A stretch of 64,000 nucleotides of DNA from Citrobacter sp. Cu233 (GCF_030332225.1 NZ_JAOWIF010000042.1:154176-218175); one strand, 5' to 3'; positions 27,208 through 37,961 are shown, numbered from the stretch's first letter. Program-made: numbers and translations. Notes: generated by a model not told the origin, from the letters alone.

Positions 27208-28488
27208 TTAAAAATTCGCCAGCGTCAGCAGGGACGGAATTTGCGACAACAGGTATAGCACCAGTCCGATAGAGCCGCCAACCAGCGTGCCGTTGACGCG
27301 AATGAACTGCAAATCTTTGCCGATGTTCAGCTCAATTTGCTGTGACATATCGCGGGCATCCCAGCTTTTCACCGTGTCGCTAATATGGCGCGTCAGGAAG
27401 CTGGCGAACTCTGGCGCGACCTTGCGTGCGGCCTGTTCCAGATGCTCATTCAGTGAAGTGCGCAGGGCGCCGTCGGCAACCAGCGTTTCGCCAAACCATT
27501 GTCCGGCGCTGGCGATGCGCTGCTTCACGTGGGAATCTTCGGCGTTAATGTCGGTTTTCACCCACTGGCGTAGATCCGACCACAGCTCGCCGAGATAACG
27601 ATTAAAGGCTTCGTCTTCTTTCAGATAGCTTTTGAGACTCTCTGCCCGGACGGCCATTTCCGGATCGTGTTTGAGCTTCCCGATAAGCCTTAATGTGGCG
27701 CGATCGAAGGCGTGGCGGATCTGATGTGCCCGATCGTGGCTGATATCATCCAGCAGAGAGTTGACGGCATCAGTGACCAACCCGGCGCTGTGTTCGCCCA
27801 GCCATTCGGTCGGCAGGATCTTCGCTTTGAGCGGATGCTCGGTCTCCAGCCAGCGCACTACCTGCTGGGCGATAAATGCCCGTGAACTGTCGCGCTGTAG
27901 CAAGGCGATCAGTTGTGCAATTAGCGTATCGAGTAGCTCCTGATGGCGGTTGTTTTTGGTCATGCTTTCCAGCATCAGTGCGCTGGTGCCGGAAAGATCA
28001 ACCTTGTCGAGAGCCTTATGCACCGCCCGTTTTATGAGCCGCTGTATGCGGGCGTCGTCGGTCAGTTCGAGAAATCCGCTCATGATTTGCAGCAGATGCT
28101 GGCCGATGCGTTGGGCGTTTTCCGGCTGGCTAAACCAGTTGCCAATCAACAGTGCCGGTTCATGGCGACGAATAAGGGCCACCAGAGACTGGGTATCGAG
28201 GAATTTCTCTTGCACAAACTGTCCAAGGTTTTCGCCAATTCTGTCCTTATTGCGCGGGATAATCGCCGTATGTTGCGAGATAAATGGGATCGGCACCCGG
28301 CGGAAAAGCGCGACCACGGCGAACCAGTCCGCCAGTGCGCCCACCATCGCTGCTTCGGCAATCGCCTTGATCCCGAGCACCCAGAAGTTAGGCGGCAGAA
28401 ACAGCGTAATGACGAACGTAGCGGCAGCGATCAGCAGCAGAGAGAGCGCCAGTCGTTTGGCGCGTTTGAGTTCAGCAATTTTATTCAT
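27208..28488 (-). CDS. yjiN: DUF445 family inner-membrane protein
   Basis: A 426-residue protein, same length as E. coli YjiN. Two hydrophobic spans near the N-terminus (residues 12-30 and 36-56, with [12 protein letters not shown] between) and one near the C-terminus (398-415) flank a long helical, probably coiled, middle part. The function is unknown in E. coli. It is separated from yjiM by 144 nt and may be a separate unit. Confidence 0.92.
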   Translation of the reverse strand: MNKIAELKRAKRLALSLLLIAAATFVITLFLPPNFWVLGIKAIAEAAMVGALADWFAVVALFRRVPIPFISQHTAIIPRNKDRIGENLGQFVQEKFLDTQSLVALIRRHEPALLIGNWFSQPENAQRIGQHLLQIMSGFLELTDDARIQRLIKRAVHKALDKVDLSGTSALMLESMTKNNRHQELLDTLIAQLIALLQRDSSRAFIAQQVVRWLETEHPLKAKILPTEWLGEHSAGLVTDAVNSLLDDISHDRAHQIRHAFDRATLRLIGKLKHDPEMAVRAESLKSYLKEDEAFNRYLGELWSDLRQWVKTDINAEDSHVKQRIASAGQWFGETLVADGALRTSLNEHLEQAARKVAPEFASFLTRHISDTVKSWDARDMSQQIELNIGKDLQFIRVNGTLVGGSIGLVLYLLSQIPSLLTLANF

Positions 28489-28562
28489 AGGCTTAAGGAT
28501 AGAGCCAGACGGCGGGATCGCGCAAAATTTGTGGTGTGCCTCCCATTTTAGATGGGAAGCGC

Positions 28563-29489
28563 TTATCCAGGGATCCAGTTATCCCAGGCCGGTAGTGGGC
28601 CAAGTTCTGCGACCAGAAAATCGATAAACGAGCGCACCTTCGGATTGCTGTACTTGCTGGGAAAATAGAGCGCATACAGGGCGTGGGTTTCACAGGTAAT
28701 GGTGCCGTCGAGCATCAGCGGCGTAACCTCCTCTTTTTGAATATGGTCACCAATCAGATAGGTGGGTAAATACGCCACGCCCTGATCTTCCAGCACTGAC
28801 TTCAGTAATACCAGACTGCTGTTAGCCTGGATAGGCATATGCAGCTTCAACTGATGCAGACGATCCTGTTCATCGGCCACCTTCAGCACCGGTGTGAGAC
28901 CGGGGTAAACCAGGCAGTCATGATCCACCAGATCGCTTCGGCGCTGGGGCATACCTTTTTTGGCAAGGTATCCGGGCGACGCGCAGTACGCCCAGCGGAT
29001 AGGCACCAGCTTGCGCATGGCATAGTTCTGCGGTGGTGCGGTGGAGATACGCAGGGCGATGTCGAAATCTGTTTCATTCAGATTAACGAAGTTATCGTTG
29101 AGATCGATATACAGGTTTACATCGGGGAACTGTGAACGGTATTTATCCACCAGATTTACCAGCCGCGAATAACCAAAAGCAATGGAACAGGTTATGCGTA
29201 ATTCCCCCTGCGGGCTGTGATAATAACCAGAGGTGGTATTCAGCGTTTCATCAAATTCTGTCAGTAACTTATTGGCGCGGTTAAATAAATATTGCCCGGC
29301 ATCGGTCAGGGTAATACTGCGGGTGGTGCGTTTAATTAATGTCGTCCCTAGCGTATCTTCCATCGCCGTCAGGCTTTTGCTGACCGCCGACGGCGACACA
29401 TTAAGCTGAGCGGCAGCCTCCGATAAACCTCCACAGTCGACGATTTTGACGAAAAACTCCAGATGCTTGAGTGAAATCGGCGTGCCCAT
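28563..29489 (-). CDS. LysR-type transcription regulator
   Basis: A 308-residue regulator from an ATG at 29489 ([13 protein letters not shown]) with AAGGAAA 4 nt upstream; the frame is open ten codons further. Residues 6-64 are the LysR winged helix ([20 protein letters not shown]), the rest the effector-binding domain of the type found in subgroup A ([17 protein letters not shown]). It is divergent from the symporter-lyase pair at 29714-32157 across 224 nt, the usual LysR arrangement, so it most likely controls that pair in response to its substrate. It is not the YjiE/HypT regulator by sequence as recalled. Confidence 0.88.
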   Translation of the reverse strand: MGTPISLKHLEFFVKIVDCGGLSEAAAQLNVSPSAVSKSLTAMEDTLGTTLIKRTTRSITLTDAGQYLFNRANKLLTEFDETLNTTSGYYHSPQGELRITCSIAFGYSRLVNLVDKYRSQFPDVNLYIDLNDNFVNLNETDFDIALRISTAPPQNYAMRKLVPIRWAYCASPGYLAKKGMPQRRSDLVDHDCLVYPGLTPVLKVADEQDRLHQLKLHMPIQANSSLVLLKSVLEDQGVAYLPTYLIGDHIQKEEVTPLMLDGTITCETHALYALYFPSKYSNPKVRSFIDFLVAELGPLPAWDNWIPG

Positions 29490-29713
29490 AGTTTCCTTTA
29501 ATTCACAAGTGATTTGCAAAAACGGTACGAATAGGCCGTTACATTCGCATTTTAAACATGCAACTATTGAATCACAGGAAACAACTCGCTGGCAAAATGA
29601 AAAAATAACAACTTAAGTGAGTTGCGTCACAAAATATCGGGGGGCTAAGCAAAAACTCATCAAATTGTGAATTTAATCTCATTAAATATTATTTAATTTA
29701 AAAGGTACCCATT

Positions 29714-30946
29714 ATGTGGTCACGACTCGAACCCTACAGATCATCGATTATTTTATTAGTTGCTCTGGTGATTGGCGGCTTATTAGGTATTTATGCCCCG
29801 ACGTTTGCCAGCAAGCTCCAGCCAATAGGTCAGATATTTTTAAACCTGTTATTTATGATTATTGTGCCGCTGGTGGGGATCAGCGTCATGTCCTCTATCG
29901 CCAGTATGACCGACCTGAAAAGGTTGGGACGTATTATGGCAATCATCTTTATTGTTTCGATCGCGATGGCCTTTATTCCGGCTGCCGGGATCGTGGCGCT
30001 GGCGCTATGGTATAACCCGGCGCAGGGCGTCACTATCGATCTCTCGCAGTCCGTGCAGGCAGGCAGCGGTAAGATGGATTTTGTCAGCATGATCACCACC
30101 AGTGATTTTATCGGACTGTTTTCTAAGTCCAATATTCTGGCCCTGATTGTGATGGCGATCATCGCCGGGGTCGCTATTGGTCAGTCGGATCAGGCGGGTA
30201 AACGTATTGCGTCGCTGCTGGAAGATGCTAATACCGTGATCATGAAGATCGTCTCGATCATTATGAAAGTGGCACCGGTTGGCCTTGGCTGCTATTTCGC
30301 CGCCACCATGGCCAGTCAGGATTCTGCTCTGCTGTTAACCTTTGCCCGCGCCATTGGCCTGTTTATGGTTGCCACGCTGGTCTACTTCGTTTTGGGCTCT
30401 ATTCTCTATTCATATATAGGCGGTGGCATCCCGGCGGTTAAAGCGTTCTGGCGTAATGCGATTGAACCCTCGGCTACCGCGCTGGGGACCTGTTCTTCGC
30501 TGGGTACGCTGCCGGTGACGCTGCGTGCCGGTAAGGCGATGGGGATCAACCCGGAAATCGTTGATGTCTCTATTCCGCTGCTGGTTAACCTGAATAAAGG
30601 CGGTGTGGCGATGATTGCCGCGCTGAAAATTGTCTTTATCTATTCCGTGCTCGGCATGGAGTTCACCACCGAGACCTTCTTCCTGACCATGCTGATTGCG
30701 GTGCTCTCCGCCATTATCGTCGGTGGTGTACCGGGTGGGGCGTTCCTCGGTGAAATTTTTATCGTGACTACGCTCGGCCTGCCGATGGAAGCGATCCCGA
30801 TGCTGGTGGTGTTGGGCACCATTACCGATGCACCAGCCACGCTGATTAACGTAATCCACGATTTGAATGCGGCACAGATTGTTGAACGGTTCGCTGGAAA
30901 AAAACAGACCAACGCTGAACTGAATTCTACTGCCGCCGTTGTATAG
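29714..30946 (+). CDS. Dicarboxylate/amino acid:cation symporter (DAACS family)
   Basis: A 410-residue inner-membrane transporter of the GltP/DctA/TcyP family. It has about eight spans and two re-entrant loops; the signature serine-rich LGTCSSLGTLPV near 256-267 and the NLNKGG and TDAPATLINV motifs of the substrate and cation site are visible. Substrates of the family are C4-dicarboxylates, glutamate/aspartate or cystine. The lyase gene 20 nt downstream suggests a sulfur amino acid here, but the exact substrate cannot be read. AAAGG lies about 10 nt before the ATG. Confidence 0.88.
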   Translation: MWSRLEPYRSSIILLVALVIGGLLGIYAPTFASKLQPIGQIFLNLLFMIIVPLVGISVMSSIASMTDLKRLGRIMAIIFIVSIAMAFIPAAGIVALALWYNPAQGVTIDLSQSVQAGSGKMDFVSMITTSDFIGLFSKSNILALIVMAIIAGVAIGQSDQAGKRIASLLEDANTVIMKIVSIIMKVAPVGLGCYFAATMASQDSALLLTFARAIGLFMVATLVYFVLGSILYSYIGGGIPAVKAFWRNAIEPSATALGTCSSLGTLPVTLRAGKAMGINPEIVDVSIPLLVNLNKGGVAMIAALKIVFIYSVLGMEFTTETFFLTMLIAVLSAIIVGGVPGGAFLGEIFIVTTLGLPMEAIPMLVVLGTITDAPATLINVIHDLNAAQIVERFAGKKQTNAELNSTAAVV

Positions 30947-30966
30947 ATTAAGAAACAGGAGAAGTT

Positions 30967-32157
30967 ATGAAAGACGCAATGAAGCTTGAAACGCATCTGG
31001 TCGTTGCTGGACGCGATAAGCGCTACACCCAGGGCGCGGTGAATCCGGTGATCCAACGCGCCTCTTCGCTGGTGTTTGATACCGTGACGGACAAAAAATT
31101 TGCCACCGCCAATCGTGCGAACGGCGAACTGTTTTACGGCCGTCGCGGAACCTACACGCACTTTGCTTTCCAGAAAGCAATGAGTGAACTGGAAGGGGGA
31201 GTGGGTTGTGCGTTGTACCCGTGCGGGGCCGCGGCAGTGACCAATGCGATTCTGGCATTCGTCCAAAGCGGCGATCATATCCTGATGACAGGTGCCGCCT
31301 ACGAGCCAACTCAGGATTTTTGTAATAAGATCCTGAGTAAATTCAACGTTGAAACTACCTATTACGATCCGCTGATTGGCGCAGGCATTGTTGATCTTCT
31401 GCGTCCGGAAACGAAGGTCGTGTTCCTGGAATCCCCCAGCTCAATCACCATGGAAGTGCAGGACGTGCCGGGAATGGTGAAGGCGATCCGCGCGGTGAAC
31501 CCGGAGATCGTCATCATGATCGACAACACCTGGGCGGCGGGCGTGCTGTTCAGGGCGCTGGATTTCGGTGTGGATATTTCTATTCAGGCAGGCACGAAAT
31601 ACACCATTGGGCATTCGGACGGCATGCTGGGGACGGCGGTGTCCAACGCCCGCTGTTGGGATCGCCTTCGCGAGAACTCTTACCTGATGGGGCAAACGCT
31701 GGATGCCGATACGGCCTACAACGGTAGCCGAGGGCTGCGTACCCTGGCTGTGCGTCTTAAACAGCATCAGGAAAGCAGCATCCATATTGCCCGCTGGCTG
31801 TCGGCAAGGCCGGACGTGGCGCGGGTGAACCATCCGGCGTTACCGGAGTGTCCGGGGCACGAGTATTTTCAGCGTGACTTTGCCGGCAGCTCGGGCCTGT
31901 TCTCGTTTGTGCTGAAAAAGCGACTGACCGACGAGCAGATGGCGGATTTCCTCGATAACTTCTCGCTATTCCATATGGCCTATTCGTGGGGCGGATTCGA
32001 GTCGCTCATTCTGGCCAACCAGCCGGAAGAGCTGAACAGCATTCGCCCGGCCGGGGATGTCGATTTCAGCGGCACGCTGGTCAGGGTGCATATTGGCCTT
32101 GAGGATATTGGCGACCTGATTGCCGATCTTGAAGCGGGGTTTGCGCGCATCGCATAA
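30967..32157 (+). CDS. Cystathionine beta-lyase-like PLP enzyme (MetC family)
   Basis: A 396-residue member of the Cys/Met metabolism PLP family. GGAGAAGTTATG gives a strong ribosome site. [14 protein letters not shown] near residues 57-70 is the phosphate-binding Tyr-Arg motif, [11 protein letters not shown] holds the Asp that pairs with the pyridine ring, and the PLP lysine is in [16 protein letters not shown] (about K216). MetC cleaves cystathionine to homocysteine, pyruvate and ammonia, and its relatives split other S-substituted cysteines. It is co-transcribed with the symporter, and normal metC lies elsewhere in enterics. Inferred: a catabolic lyase for an imported thioether amino acid. 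Confidence 0.88.
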   Translation: MKDAMKLETHLVVAGRDKRYTQGAVNPVIQRASSLVFDTVTDKKFATANRANGELFYGRRGTYTHFAFQKAMSELEGGVGCALYPCGAAAVTNAILAFVQSGDHILMTGAAYEPTQDFCNKILSKFNVETTYYDPLIGAGIVDLLRPETKVVFLESPSSITMEVQDVPGMVKAIRAVNPEIVIMIDNTWAAGVLFRALDFGVDISIQAGTKYTIGHSDGMLGTAVSNARCWDRLRENSYLMGQTLDADTAYNGSRGLRTLAVRLKQHQESSIHIARWLSARPDVARVNHPALPECPGHEYFQRDFAGSSGLFSFVLKKRLTDEQMADFLDNFSLFHMAYSWGGFESLILANQPEELNSIRPAGDVDFSGTLVRVHIGLEDIGDLIADLEAGFARIA

Positions 32158-32172
32158 CGTAATGTGATTAAT

Positions 32173-32202
32173 GCCGGATGCAGTGTTTGCACTGCATCCG
32201 GC
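32173..32202. terminator. REP-like bidirectional terminator
   Basis: GCCGGATGCAGTG (32173-32185) pairs perfectly with CACTGCATCCGGC (32190-32202) around TTTG, a 13-bp stem between the convergent lyase gene and mdtM. Confidence 0.8.
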
Positions 32203-32207
32203 AAGTT

Positions 32208-33449
32208 TTAATTCTCGGTGGCTAGCGCTGTTGCCTCGTGCTGGCGTACACGTCTTAATAATTCTGCCAGCGTGAAAACAACGGCAATACCCGCCACAAC
32301 TGCCAGCAGGTGAAATGAAATCCTGCCGCCGTTAAACCACAGCCAGCGTCCGATTTCGACCGATACTGCCATCACCGTCAGGATCACCATATTCAGCGAT
32401 GCGGAAACCGTACCCTTTGGTAAGTTGTTGGAAAACAGCGTAAAACGAAACAGCGTCGGGAAGATCATCCCAATACCAAACGCATACAAGCTGGTTCCCA
32501 GCACTGACCACAGCCACACATGTGGCCACAGTAAATTGCCAACAATCAGCACCGCCAGTCCGCTGAGCTGAATGGGAGCGGCGCGCCAGATGAATCGCGG
32601 TCGGGTCGGGTCCTTCACAAAACGAACCACCACCATATTGGCAACGATCACGGCGCCAAATACCGGAGCCTGCGCCCAGGCAAACTGCGATGTGGTCATG
32701 CCGCCAGCGTCAATCAGGATCACCGGAGAGACCGCTACCCAACTCATCATCGGGATATAGCTTAACGACAGCGTGGCTGCGCCAAACAGGAACACCCGGT
32801 TGCGAAAAACGTCGCGGAAATCACGCAGTACGCTGCGCGCGCTGAACGGTACCGCACCGCGCTGGACGGTCTCCGGCATCGCCAGAGCTAACCCAACCAG
32901 GGCGATAAGCCCCATGACGGCGATAATGGCAAACAGGATCTTCCAGTGGACAAAGTGCATCAGCGCCGCCCCGGAGAGCGGGCCGACCACCGGGGCAACC
33001 AGCACAATGGAGGTGATAATCGCCATCAGCTTAATGGCCTTTGTTTGCCCAAAGGCCTCCTGCACCGTGACATAACCGACGGTGGCGATAAAGCAGATGC
33101 TGGTGCCCTGCACGAAACGCGCGACCAGAAATTGTGTCATCGAGGTGGTGAAAAGTGTCGCCGTGCAGGCCAGCGTAAAGATTAACGCCCCTGCGATCAG
33201 CACTGGTCGGCGGCCAATCCGATCGGAAAGCGGGCCTAACAGCCACTGTAACGCCATCCCTCCCGCCAGATACAGGCTGACCGCAGCCGGTGCCAGGCTG
33301 ACATCGGCGTTGAAATCGCGCACGACATTGATGATGCCAGGCTGGATCAAGTCCGTCGACAGATAGGCCGCGAAGTCATACAAAATCAGCGCAATAGGGA
33401 AAAATAGCGTCGTGGCGCGTTGAGCGAAAAACGCGAGAATCCGTTGCAT
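32208..33449 (-). CDS. mdtM: Multidrug efflux MFS transporter
   Basis: A 413-residue drug:H+ antiporter of the 12-span DHA1 family. It starts at 33449 ([12 protein letters not shown]), with GGAG 7 nt upstream; 33 extra codons upstream lack a ribosome site. The motif [11 protein letters not shown] after span 2 is the MFS signature. E. coli MdtM (410 residues) exports chloramphenicol, quaternary ammonium compounds, bile salts and helps at alkaline pH. Position between the yjiN region and yjiR fits E. coli. Confidence 0.93.
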   Translation of the reverse strand: MQRILAFFAQRATTLFFPIALILYDFAAYLSTDLIQPGIINVVRDFNADVSLAPAAVSLYLAGGMALQWLLGPLSDRIGRRPVLIAGALIFTLACTATLFTTSMTQFLVARFVQGTSICFIATVGYVTVQEAFGQTKAIKLMAIITSIVLVAPVVGPLSGAALMHFVHWKILFAIIAVMGLIALVGLALAMPETVQRGAVPFSARSVLRDFRDVFRNRVFLFGAATLSLSYIPMMSWVAVSPVILIDAGGMTTSQFAWAQAPVFGAVIVANMVVVRFVKDPTRPRFIWRAAPIQLSGLAVLIVGNLLWPHVWLWSVLGTSLYAFGIGMIFPTLFRFTLFSNNLPKGTVSASLNMVILTVMAVSVEIGRWLWFNGGRISFHLLAVVAGIAVVFTLAELLRRVRQHEATALATEN

Positions 33450-33787
33450 AAAACAGCTCCTTGTCGGGAGAAAACCCTCAACGAGAATAGCGAAATTCAA
33501 TACCGTCTTTGAGACGTCAGACCGATGGCAGAAAAAAGCAGACTGCAAATGTACTGAATTTCATGTAATCAAAAACGCTGCCTGCGCGAGGCGCAAACAG
33601 GAGAAACGTTCTCAGACTCAGGTCAGAAAACGTAACGATTACAGGTAATCATCAGCACATCGCACCTCGGGAATAATAAGTTGAACGGATAATAGTCATC
33701 CGCAGTGTAATGCGGACTGGATATTAATTAAACGAGTTTATCCTCTTTATTTGTAGAAAATCACCACGCTTAACAGATAGTAAGGCT
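33450..33787. other. AT-rich gap upstream of mdtM
   Basis: It contains the mdtM promoter region and, at its right end, what may be the worn-off 5' part of the Rpn-type gene that follows. No further gene is visible. Confidence 0.45.
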
Positions 33788-34186
33788 GTGCAAAAACCGC
33801 AGCGCGATCTTATGGGGTTGGTCGAACAAATTGTTTCTCTGCTCGTTACCGGGTCCACTAATGACAGCCAGATTAAGACACTGTTTAATTATATTTTGTG
33901 CACCGGCGATGCACCTCGCTTCAATGAGTTTATCCGTGAGGTTGCCGAACGTTCACCACAACATAAGGAGAATTTGATGACGATTGCAGAAAGGCTGCAT
34001 GAAGCAGGATTACAAAAAGGCAGGCTGGAAGGTCGACAAGAAGGCCGAGAGGAAGGGCTTATCGAAGGTCAACGCGCTGAAGCACGGCGTATTGCTCGCA
34101 CCATGCTGGCTGATGGTATCGAGATCAGTACGGTACAAAAAATTACCCGCCTTCCCACTGATGAGCTTTATAACCTGAGCCATTAG
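33788..34186 (+). pseudogene. C-terminal fragment of an Rpn-family (YhgA-like) nuclease gene
   Basis: The frame of 132 codons from a GTG reads as the last part of the Rpn recombination-promoting nuclease family: [15 protein letters not shown], then [18 protein letters not shown], then [15 protein letters not shown] and a charged helix of RxEGRxEG repeats. The full proteins have about 300 residues, with the PD-(D/E)xK nuclease in the N-terminal half, which is missing here. E. coli has the Rpn-like yjiP at this site. It lacks a Shine-Dalgarno, so I read it as a decayed remnant. Confidence 0.75.
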
Positions 34187-34229
34187 GTATTACGGAAACG
34201 GTGTACTCTTACGCGACCGGGCATTCAAT

Positions 34230-35642
34230 TTATTCTATCGCCACCTTTACCGCCTCGCCGAGCTTTTGCATCACTTCCCGGTGCTTCTCGTTGGGCGGCA
34301 ACGCGCAGTTAATACGCACACAGTTGCGATATTTTCCGGATGCGGAGAACAGCGATCCCGGTGCGACCTGTATTTTCAGCCGACAGAGTTGTTTAGCTAC
34401 GCAGACCATATCAACCTGCAATGGCAGTTCGACCCAAAGCATAAAGCCGCCTTTTGGTCGGGTGACGCAGATCTCGCAGGGGAAGTACTCCCGTACCCAG
34501 CAGGTGTAGATTTCCATATTGCGCTGATAAATCTGGCGCATGCGTCGGATATGACGATGGTAATGGCCTTCGCGCACAAAGGTGGCCGCCGCCAGCTGCG
34601 TGGCAGGAACGTTGGTGCCAATGACCGCGTATTTCATGTGCAGCAGCTTGTCATAATAGCGACCGGGAATGACCCAACCGACGCGCAGACCTGGCGCTAC
34701 GGATTTGGTAAATGAACTGCACAGCAGAACCCGACCGTCGCTGTCCCAGGAGTGAATTGTGCGTGGGCGTGGGTACTCCGTTGCCAGCTCGCCATAAACA
34801 TCATCTTCAAAAATCACAATATCGTGGCGTTGGGCGAGGGCGAGCACTGCTCGCTTACGCGCATCCGGCATAATAAACCCGAGCGGGTTGTTACAGTTGG
34901 GCACCAGCAGCACTCCTTTGATCGGCCACTGATCCAGTGCCAGCTCCAGTGCTTCAATGCTGATACCGGTATCCGGATCGGTCGGGATTTCAATAACCTT
35001 AATCCCTAAGCCGCGCAGCAACTGCATTGTGCCGTAGTAGGCGGGCGATTCAACGGCAACAATGTCTCCTGGCTGGCAGACCGTCAGCAGCGCCAGCGAC
35101 ATTCCGCTCTGGCTGCCGCTGGTGATGACAATATCATCCGCATTGACGACTGAACCGCTGTCCAGCATCAGGCGCGCAATCTGACTGCGCAGTTCACGGC
35201 ACCCGGATATTTCATCGTAGCCCAAAATCGCTTTCAGATTGTGCTGCGCTACGCGGCTTAACTCGCGCCACAGTGGTTTCAGGCTGGGTTGATTAATATC
35301 GGGAACGCCGCTGCTGAAAGGCGTGATGGATTTGTCCGCGTGGCCTTTTAGCATATCCAGCACCTGATCCCACTGGGTTATCTCGACCGGGCGCTGGACA
35401 GGCCGTGACATTGGCGGTACGGGGGGTTGCGCTTTTTGTGGGGCGACAAAGTAGCCGGAGCGCGGCTGGGGGGTGATTAGCTGTCGCTGCTCCAGTGTTT
35501 GATAAGCCTGCTGTACAGTGCTGATGCTGACGCCGTGCTCCTGACTCAGACTGCGCACCGAGGGCAGCTTTTCGCCATGACGATACAGCCCTTGTTCAAT
35601 ACGTTCGGCCAGCAGATTGGCCAGATGTTGGTAACGGGTCAT
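34230..35642 (-). CDS. yjiR: MocR-type regulator (GntR HTH fused to aminotransferase fold)
   Basis: A 470-residue protein, same length as E. coli YjiR, starting MTRYQHLANLL at 35642. Residues 1-75 form a GntR winged helix (GEKLPSVRSLSQEHGVSIST); residues 100-460 are a fold-type I aminotransferase with the SGSQSG and NCNNPLG motifs and the PLP lysine in SSFTKSVAPGLRVG. MocR proteins use PLP or amino acids as effectors to control a nearby gene. The divergent neighbour yjiS is a possible target. Confidence 0.93.
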   Translation of the reverse strand: MTRYQHLANLLAERIEQGLYRHGEKLPSVRSLSQEHGVSISTVQQAYQTLEQRQLITPQPRSGYFVAPQKAQPPVPPMSRPVQRPVEITQWDQVLDMLKGHADKSITPFSSGVPDINQPSLKPLWRELSRVAQHNLKAILGYDEISGCRELRSQIARLMLDSGSVVNADDIVITSGSQSGMSLALLTVCQPGDIVAVESPAYYGTMQLLRGLGIKVIEIPTDPDTGISIEALELALDQWPIKGVLLVPNCNNPLGFIMPDARKRAVLALAQRHDIVIFEDDVYGELATEYPRPRTIHSWDSDGRVLLCSSFTKSVAPGLRVGWVIPGRYYDKLLHMKYAVIGTNVPATQLAAATFVREGHYHRHIRRMRQIYQRNMEIYTCWVREYFPCEICVTRPKGGFMLWVELPLQVDMVCVAKQLCRLKIQVAPGSLFSASGKYRNCVRINCALPPNEKHREVMQKLGEAVKVAIE

Positions 35643-35819
35643 GCTGTATCCCTCACGGGTACCATACAGATTAAAAAACCAGTACAGATTGGCGTAATTA
35701 ATGCGATGCAGAGTCCTTTTTAACCAATCTGTATGATAAATAAAAGTACTTTGTGAGTCTGTATTGTACCTGGCCAAATCCGTGAACATAAAGCCTCTGG
35801 CAAGACGGGGAGGTAAAGT

Positions 35820-35984
35820 ATGGAATTTCACGAGAATAAAGCTAAGCAGCCATTTATTGGATTTGTGCAGATTTGGCAGGCGATAAAACGCTGGCGACTA
35901 CGGGCGCAAACGCGGCGTATATTGCATCATATGAGCGACGAGCGGCTCCGCGATGTCGGGTTGCGACGCGATCAGGTGGAGTGA
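35820..35984 (+). CDS. yjiS: Small DUF1127 protein
   Basis: A 54-residue, Arg-rich protein, MEFHENKAKQP at the start, with GGGAGG about 7 nt before the ATG. The C-terminal half IWQAIKRWRLRAQTRRILHH, then MSDERLRDVGLRRDQ, is the DUF1127 pattern shared by small YjiS-like proteins; relatives in other bacteria bind RNA or affect phosphate and carbon metabolism. Matches E. coli YjiS in place and size. Confidence 0.9.
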   Translation: MEFHENKAKQPFIGFVQIWQAIKRWRLRAQTRRILHHMSDERLRDVGLRRDQVE

Positions 35985-36156
35985 TCCATTGTCAATTTCC
36001 TGATGTCTGGGGCGGGTTAAGATATTTTTTTGACCCGCATATTTAAAATACCACTTGTGAATGATTTCCCAGAATAAGACAAAACTATCTTCTGACATAA
36101 CAGTGTTTATTCACAGCTTAACCTTACTATTAAGAATAGTAGGGGGGAATGTGGAA

Positions 36157-37527
36157 ATGAATGCAAAAATTATGCGCGGTTTATATTTTGTTTTGATGCC
36201 AGCTTGCGCGATGGTGGCTGTTAGTTGCAGTAGCAATAAACCGGGCGTGGTGGCGCAAGAGTGGTCAAAAAATACCAGCCAGTTGGGGATTTATCCGCTA
36301 TACCCCCCACGAGAACGTTTCTTCCCCGGTGATATCTACATTGTCCCGATTGCTGGCGACAGAACGATAAATCGCCTACCCGCAAAATATTATATGATTA
36401 GGCCGTTGCGCTACGATCATGTCGATATGAGTAGAGAACTGGCTAATGAACAACAGGTTATGGAACTGCCGCTGACGGGAACAATACCTGATGGCAAGGG
36501 AGGAAATAGCATTCCTGAACCGTTCTATCCCTATCCTGAAAGTAAAAAACGTATTAATGGTGTTGTGGCATTTCCTGGTTTTACGTTTGCGTCCTCAACT
36601 GAAGGGGCTTTAGGTATTAATGTTCCTACGGAAGCAGGGGGTATAGCAGGTGGGGCTGGCGGAAAAGTGAGCTATACCGTCTCATATTCGGTGCCTAATG
36701 CTGAAATGATCAGCATCGATCTGCGGCGTGCTTTGCAAAAATATCGTGAGTATCGACATTCATTATCGATCAGTAATATTTACGATCTTTATTATCTGCA
36801 AGAGGTGATGAACGCCAGAATTAATGGCTTACGTTCGCGTGATTCACAATATAGCGATCTAAAACCGGGTATTGTTTTTGTCACCGATGTTTATTACACC
36901 AGACGTATTAATGTTTCTATCACGTCTGATAAGGGTTTTAGCATGCAGGCTTCAGCCACGGTTGCCAGGCTGGTGGAATTATCGAAGAAGGCGCAGGATA
37001 TTGAAGCGGAACTGGTGAAAATTAAACCCTCTGGCGGTGCCAGCAGTGGAGGCGACGGAGGTTCAGCACCTGAAAACCAAAACGGGCAGTCGTTACAGTC
37101 TCAGCTTGCGGCTCTGCAAAAGTCGATGTATCAACTGGCGCAGTCAATGACGCCTTCTGCACCCGGTGCGTCGGGAACCGTCACCAGCGTTTCCAGCATG
37201 GGAGTCTCGATGGTACAAACATTCCCACATCCAGTAGCTATTGGCTACAGTGCGATAAGCAGCAGTGTTGGTGGATTTATTGAGTTTAAGCCTCTGTTTA
37301 CTCCGGCAGTAGAAGTCTCCACACCGTTGCAGGCACCACCAGCACAACAATCCATAGTGGGTACAACTGCGAAAAGGCCACCCCCGGCGAAGCCTGCGGC
37401 ACAAAAGCAGACGGTAACTGCAACAACACATCGTGACCTGACGGGTCAAGGAGAGATTGCGCACCCTTTCAAAGGCAAGAGCACTATTCCGCTCAATGTA
37501 AACACGCTGACGGATCTTCCTGAGTAG
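36157..37527 (+). CDS. Unknown outer-membrane-type lipoprotein
   Basis: A 456-residue protein from an ATG at 36157 (MNAKIMRGLYFVLMPACAM). The first 24 residues are a lipoprotein signal with the lipobox AVS-C; Ser at position +2 favours outer-membrane sorting. The mature part has a Gly-rich segment (GGIAGGAGGKVSYTVSYS), a predicted helix around DLRRALQKYREYRHS, and a Gly/Ser/Gln-rich linker with a coiled helix (LQSQLAALQKSMYQLAQSM). The C-terminus is Pro/Ala-rich. I do not recognise the family. A GTG two codons upstream is a possible start given the G-run before it. It sits between yjiS and symE, the variable yjiT-yjiV place in E. coli. Confidence 0.7.
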   Translation: MNAKIMRGLYFVLMPACAMVAVSCSSNKPGVVAQEWSKNTSQLGIYPLYPPRERFFPGDIYIVPIAGDRTINRLPAKYYMIRPLRYDHVDMSRELANEQQVMELPLTGTIPDGKGGNSIPEPFYPYPESKKRINGVVAFPGFTFASSTEGALGINVPTEAGGIAGGAGGKVSYTVSYSVPNAEMISIDLRRALQKYREYRHSLSISNIYDLYYLQEVMNARINGLRSRDSQYSDLKPGIVFVTDVYYTRRINVSITSDKGFSMQASATVARLVELSKKAQDIEAELVKIKPSGGASSGGDGGSAPENQNGQSLQSQLAALQKSMYQLAQSMTPSAPGASGTVTSVSSMGVSMVQTFPHPVAIGYSAISSSVGGFIEFKPLFTPAVEVSTPLQAPPAQQSIVGTTAKRPPPAKPAAQKQTVTATTHRDLTGQGEIAHPFKGKSTIPLNVNTLTDLPE

Positions 37528-37576
37528 ATACGGTTCAGGTAGAAATTAACACAGGCGGTAGTGTAACACTCCGTAT

Positions 37577-37604
37577 TACCCGGCAGCGCTCGGCCTGCCG
37601 GGTA
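37577..37604. terminator. Bidirectional terminator lipoprotein / symE
   Basis: TACCCGGCAG (37577-37586) pairs with CTGCCGGGTA (37595-37604) around an 8-nt loop between convergent genes. Confidence 0.8.
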
Positions 37605-37611
37605 TTTGATT

Positions 37612-37959
37612 TTACTCTTCCTGTTTGCGGGATTTGCCCGAAATCACCTCGATAAATTCCTGTACCTGCTGCTGTTTACGTGCGGAGAGCTTGCACACCC
37701 GACGCAGCGACTGTAGCAATGCGGGCTCTTCCGGCTCCGGCGGCTTTGCCGTCAGCACGATACAGCCGTCCATCACTTTGATATCAATTTTGGTGCCGGT
37801 GGCAAAACCGGCAGCTTCAAGCCACTGGCCTTTCATGATAATTGCCGGGATACGCTGATGATCTTCAAAGCGGCTCGCGTAACTGACGGTGCCTTTACGG
37901 TTATTTTCCGGGGAGACTTCTGGATCGGTGAATTCTGCAATAGAATGCGGGGTAGTCAT
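37612..37959 (-). CDS. symE: SymE toxin, copy beside hsdS
   Basis: A 115-residue SymE starting [10 protein letters not shown] at 37959; E. coli SymE has 113 residues and the same place next to hsdS, so this copy is the positional orthologue. [20 protein letters not shown], then [39 protein letters not shown] and [18 protein letters not shown] match. In E. coli it is induced by SOS, degrades or binds nucleic acids and is held down by SymR and Lon. The leader is covered by a SymR-like antisense element. A longer frame upstream runs through the antisense region and is not counted. Confidence 0.9.
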   Translation of the reverse strand: MTTPHSIAEFTDPEVSPENNRKGTVSYASRFEDHQRIPAIIMKGQWLEAAGFATGTKIDIKVMDGCIVLTAKPPEPEEPALLQSLRRVCKLSARKQQQVQEFIEVISGKSRKQEE

Positions 37960-37961
37960 GA

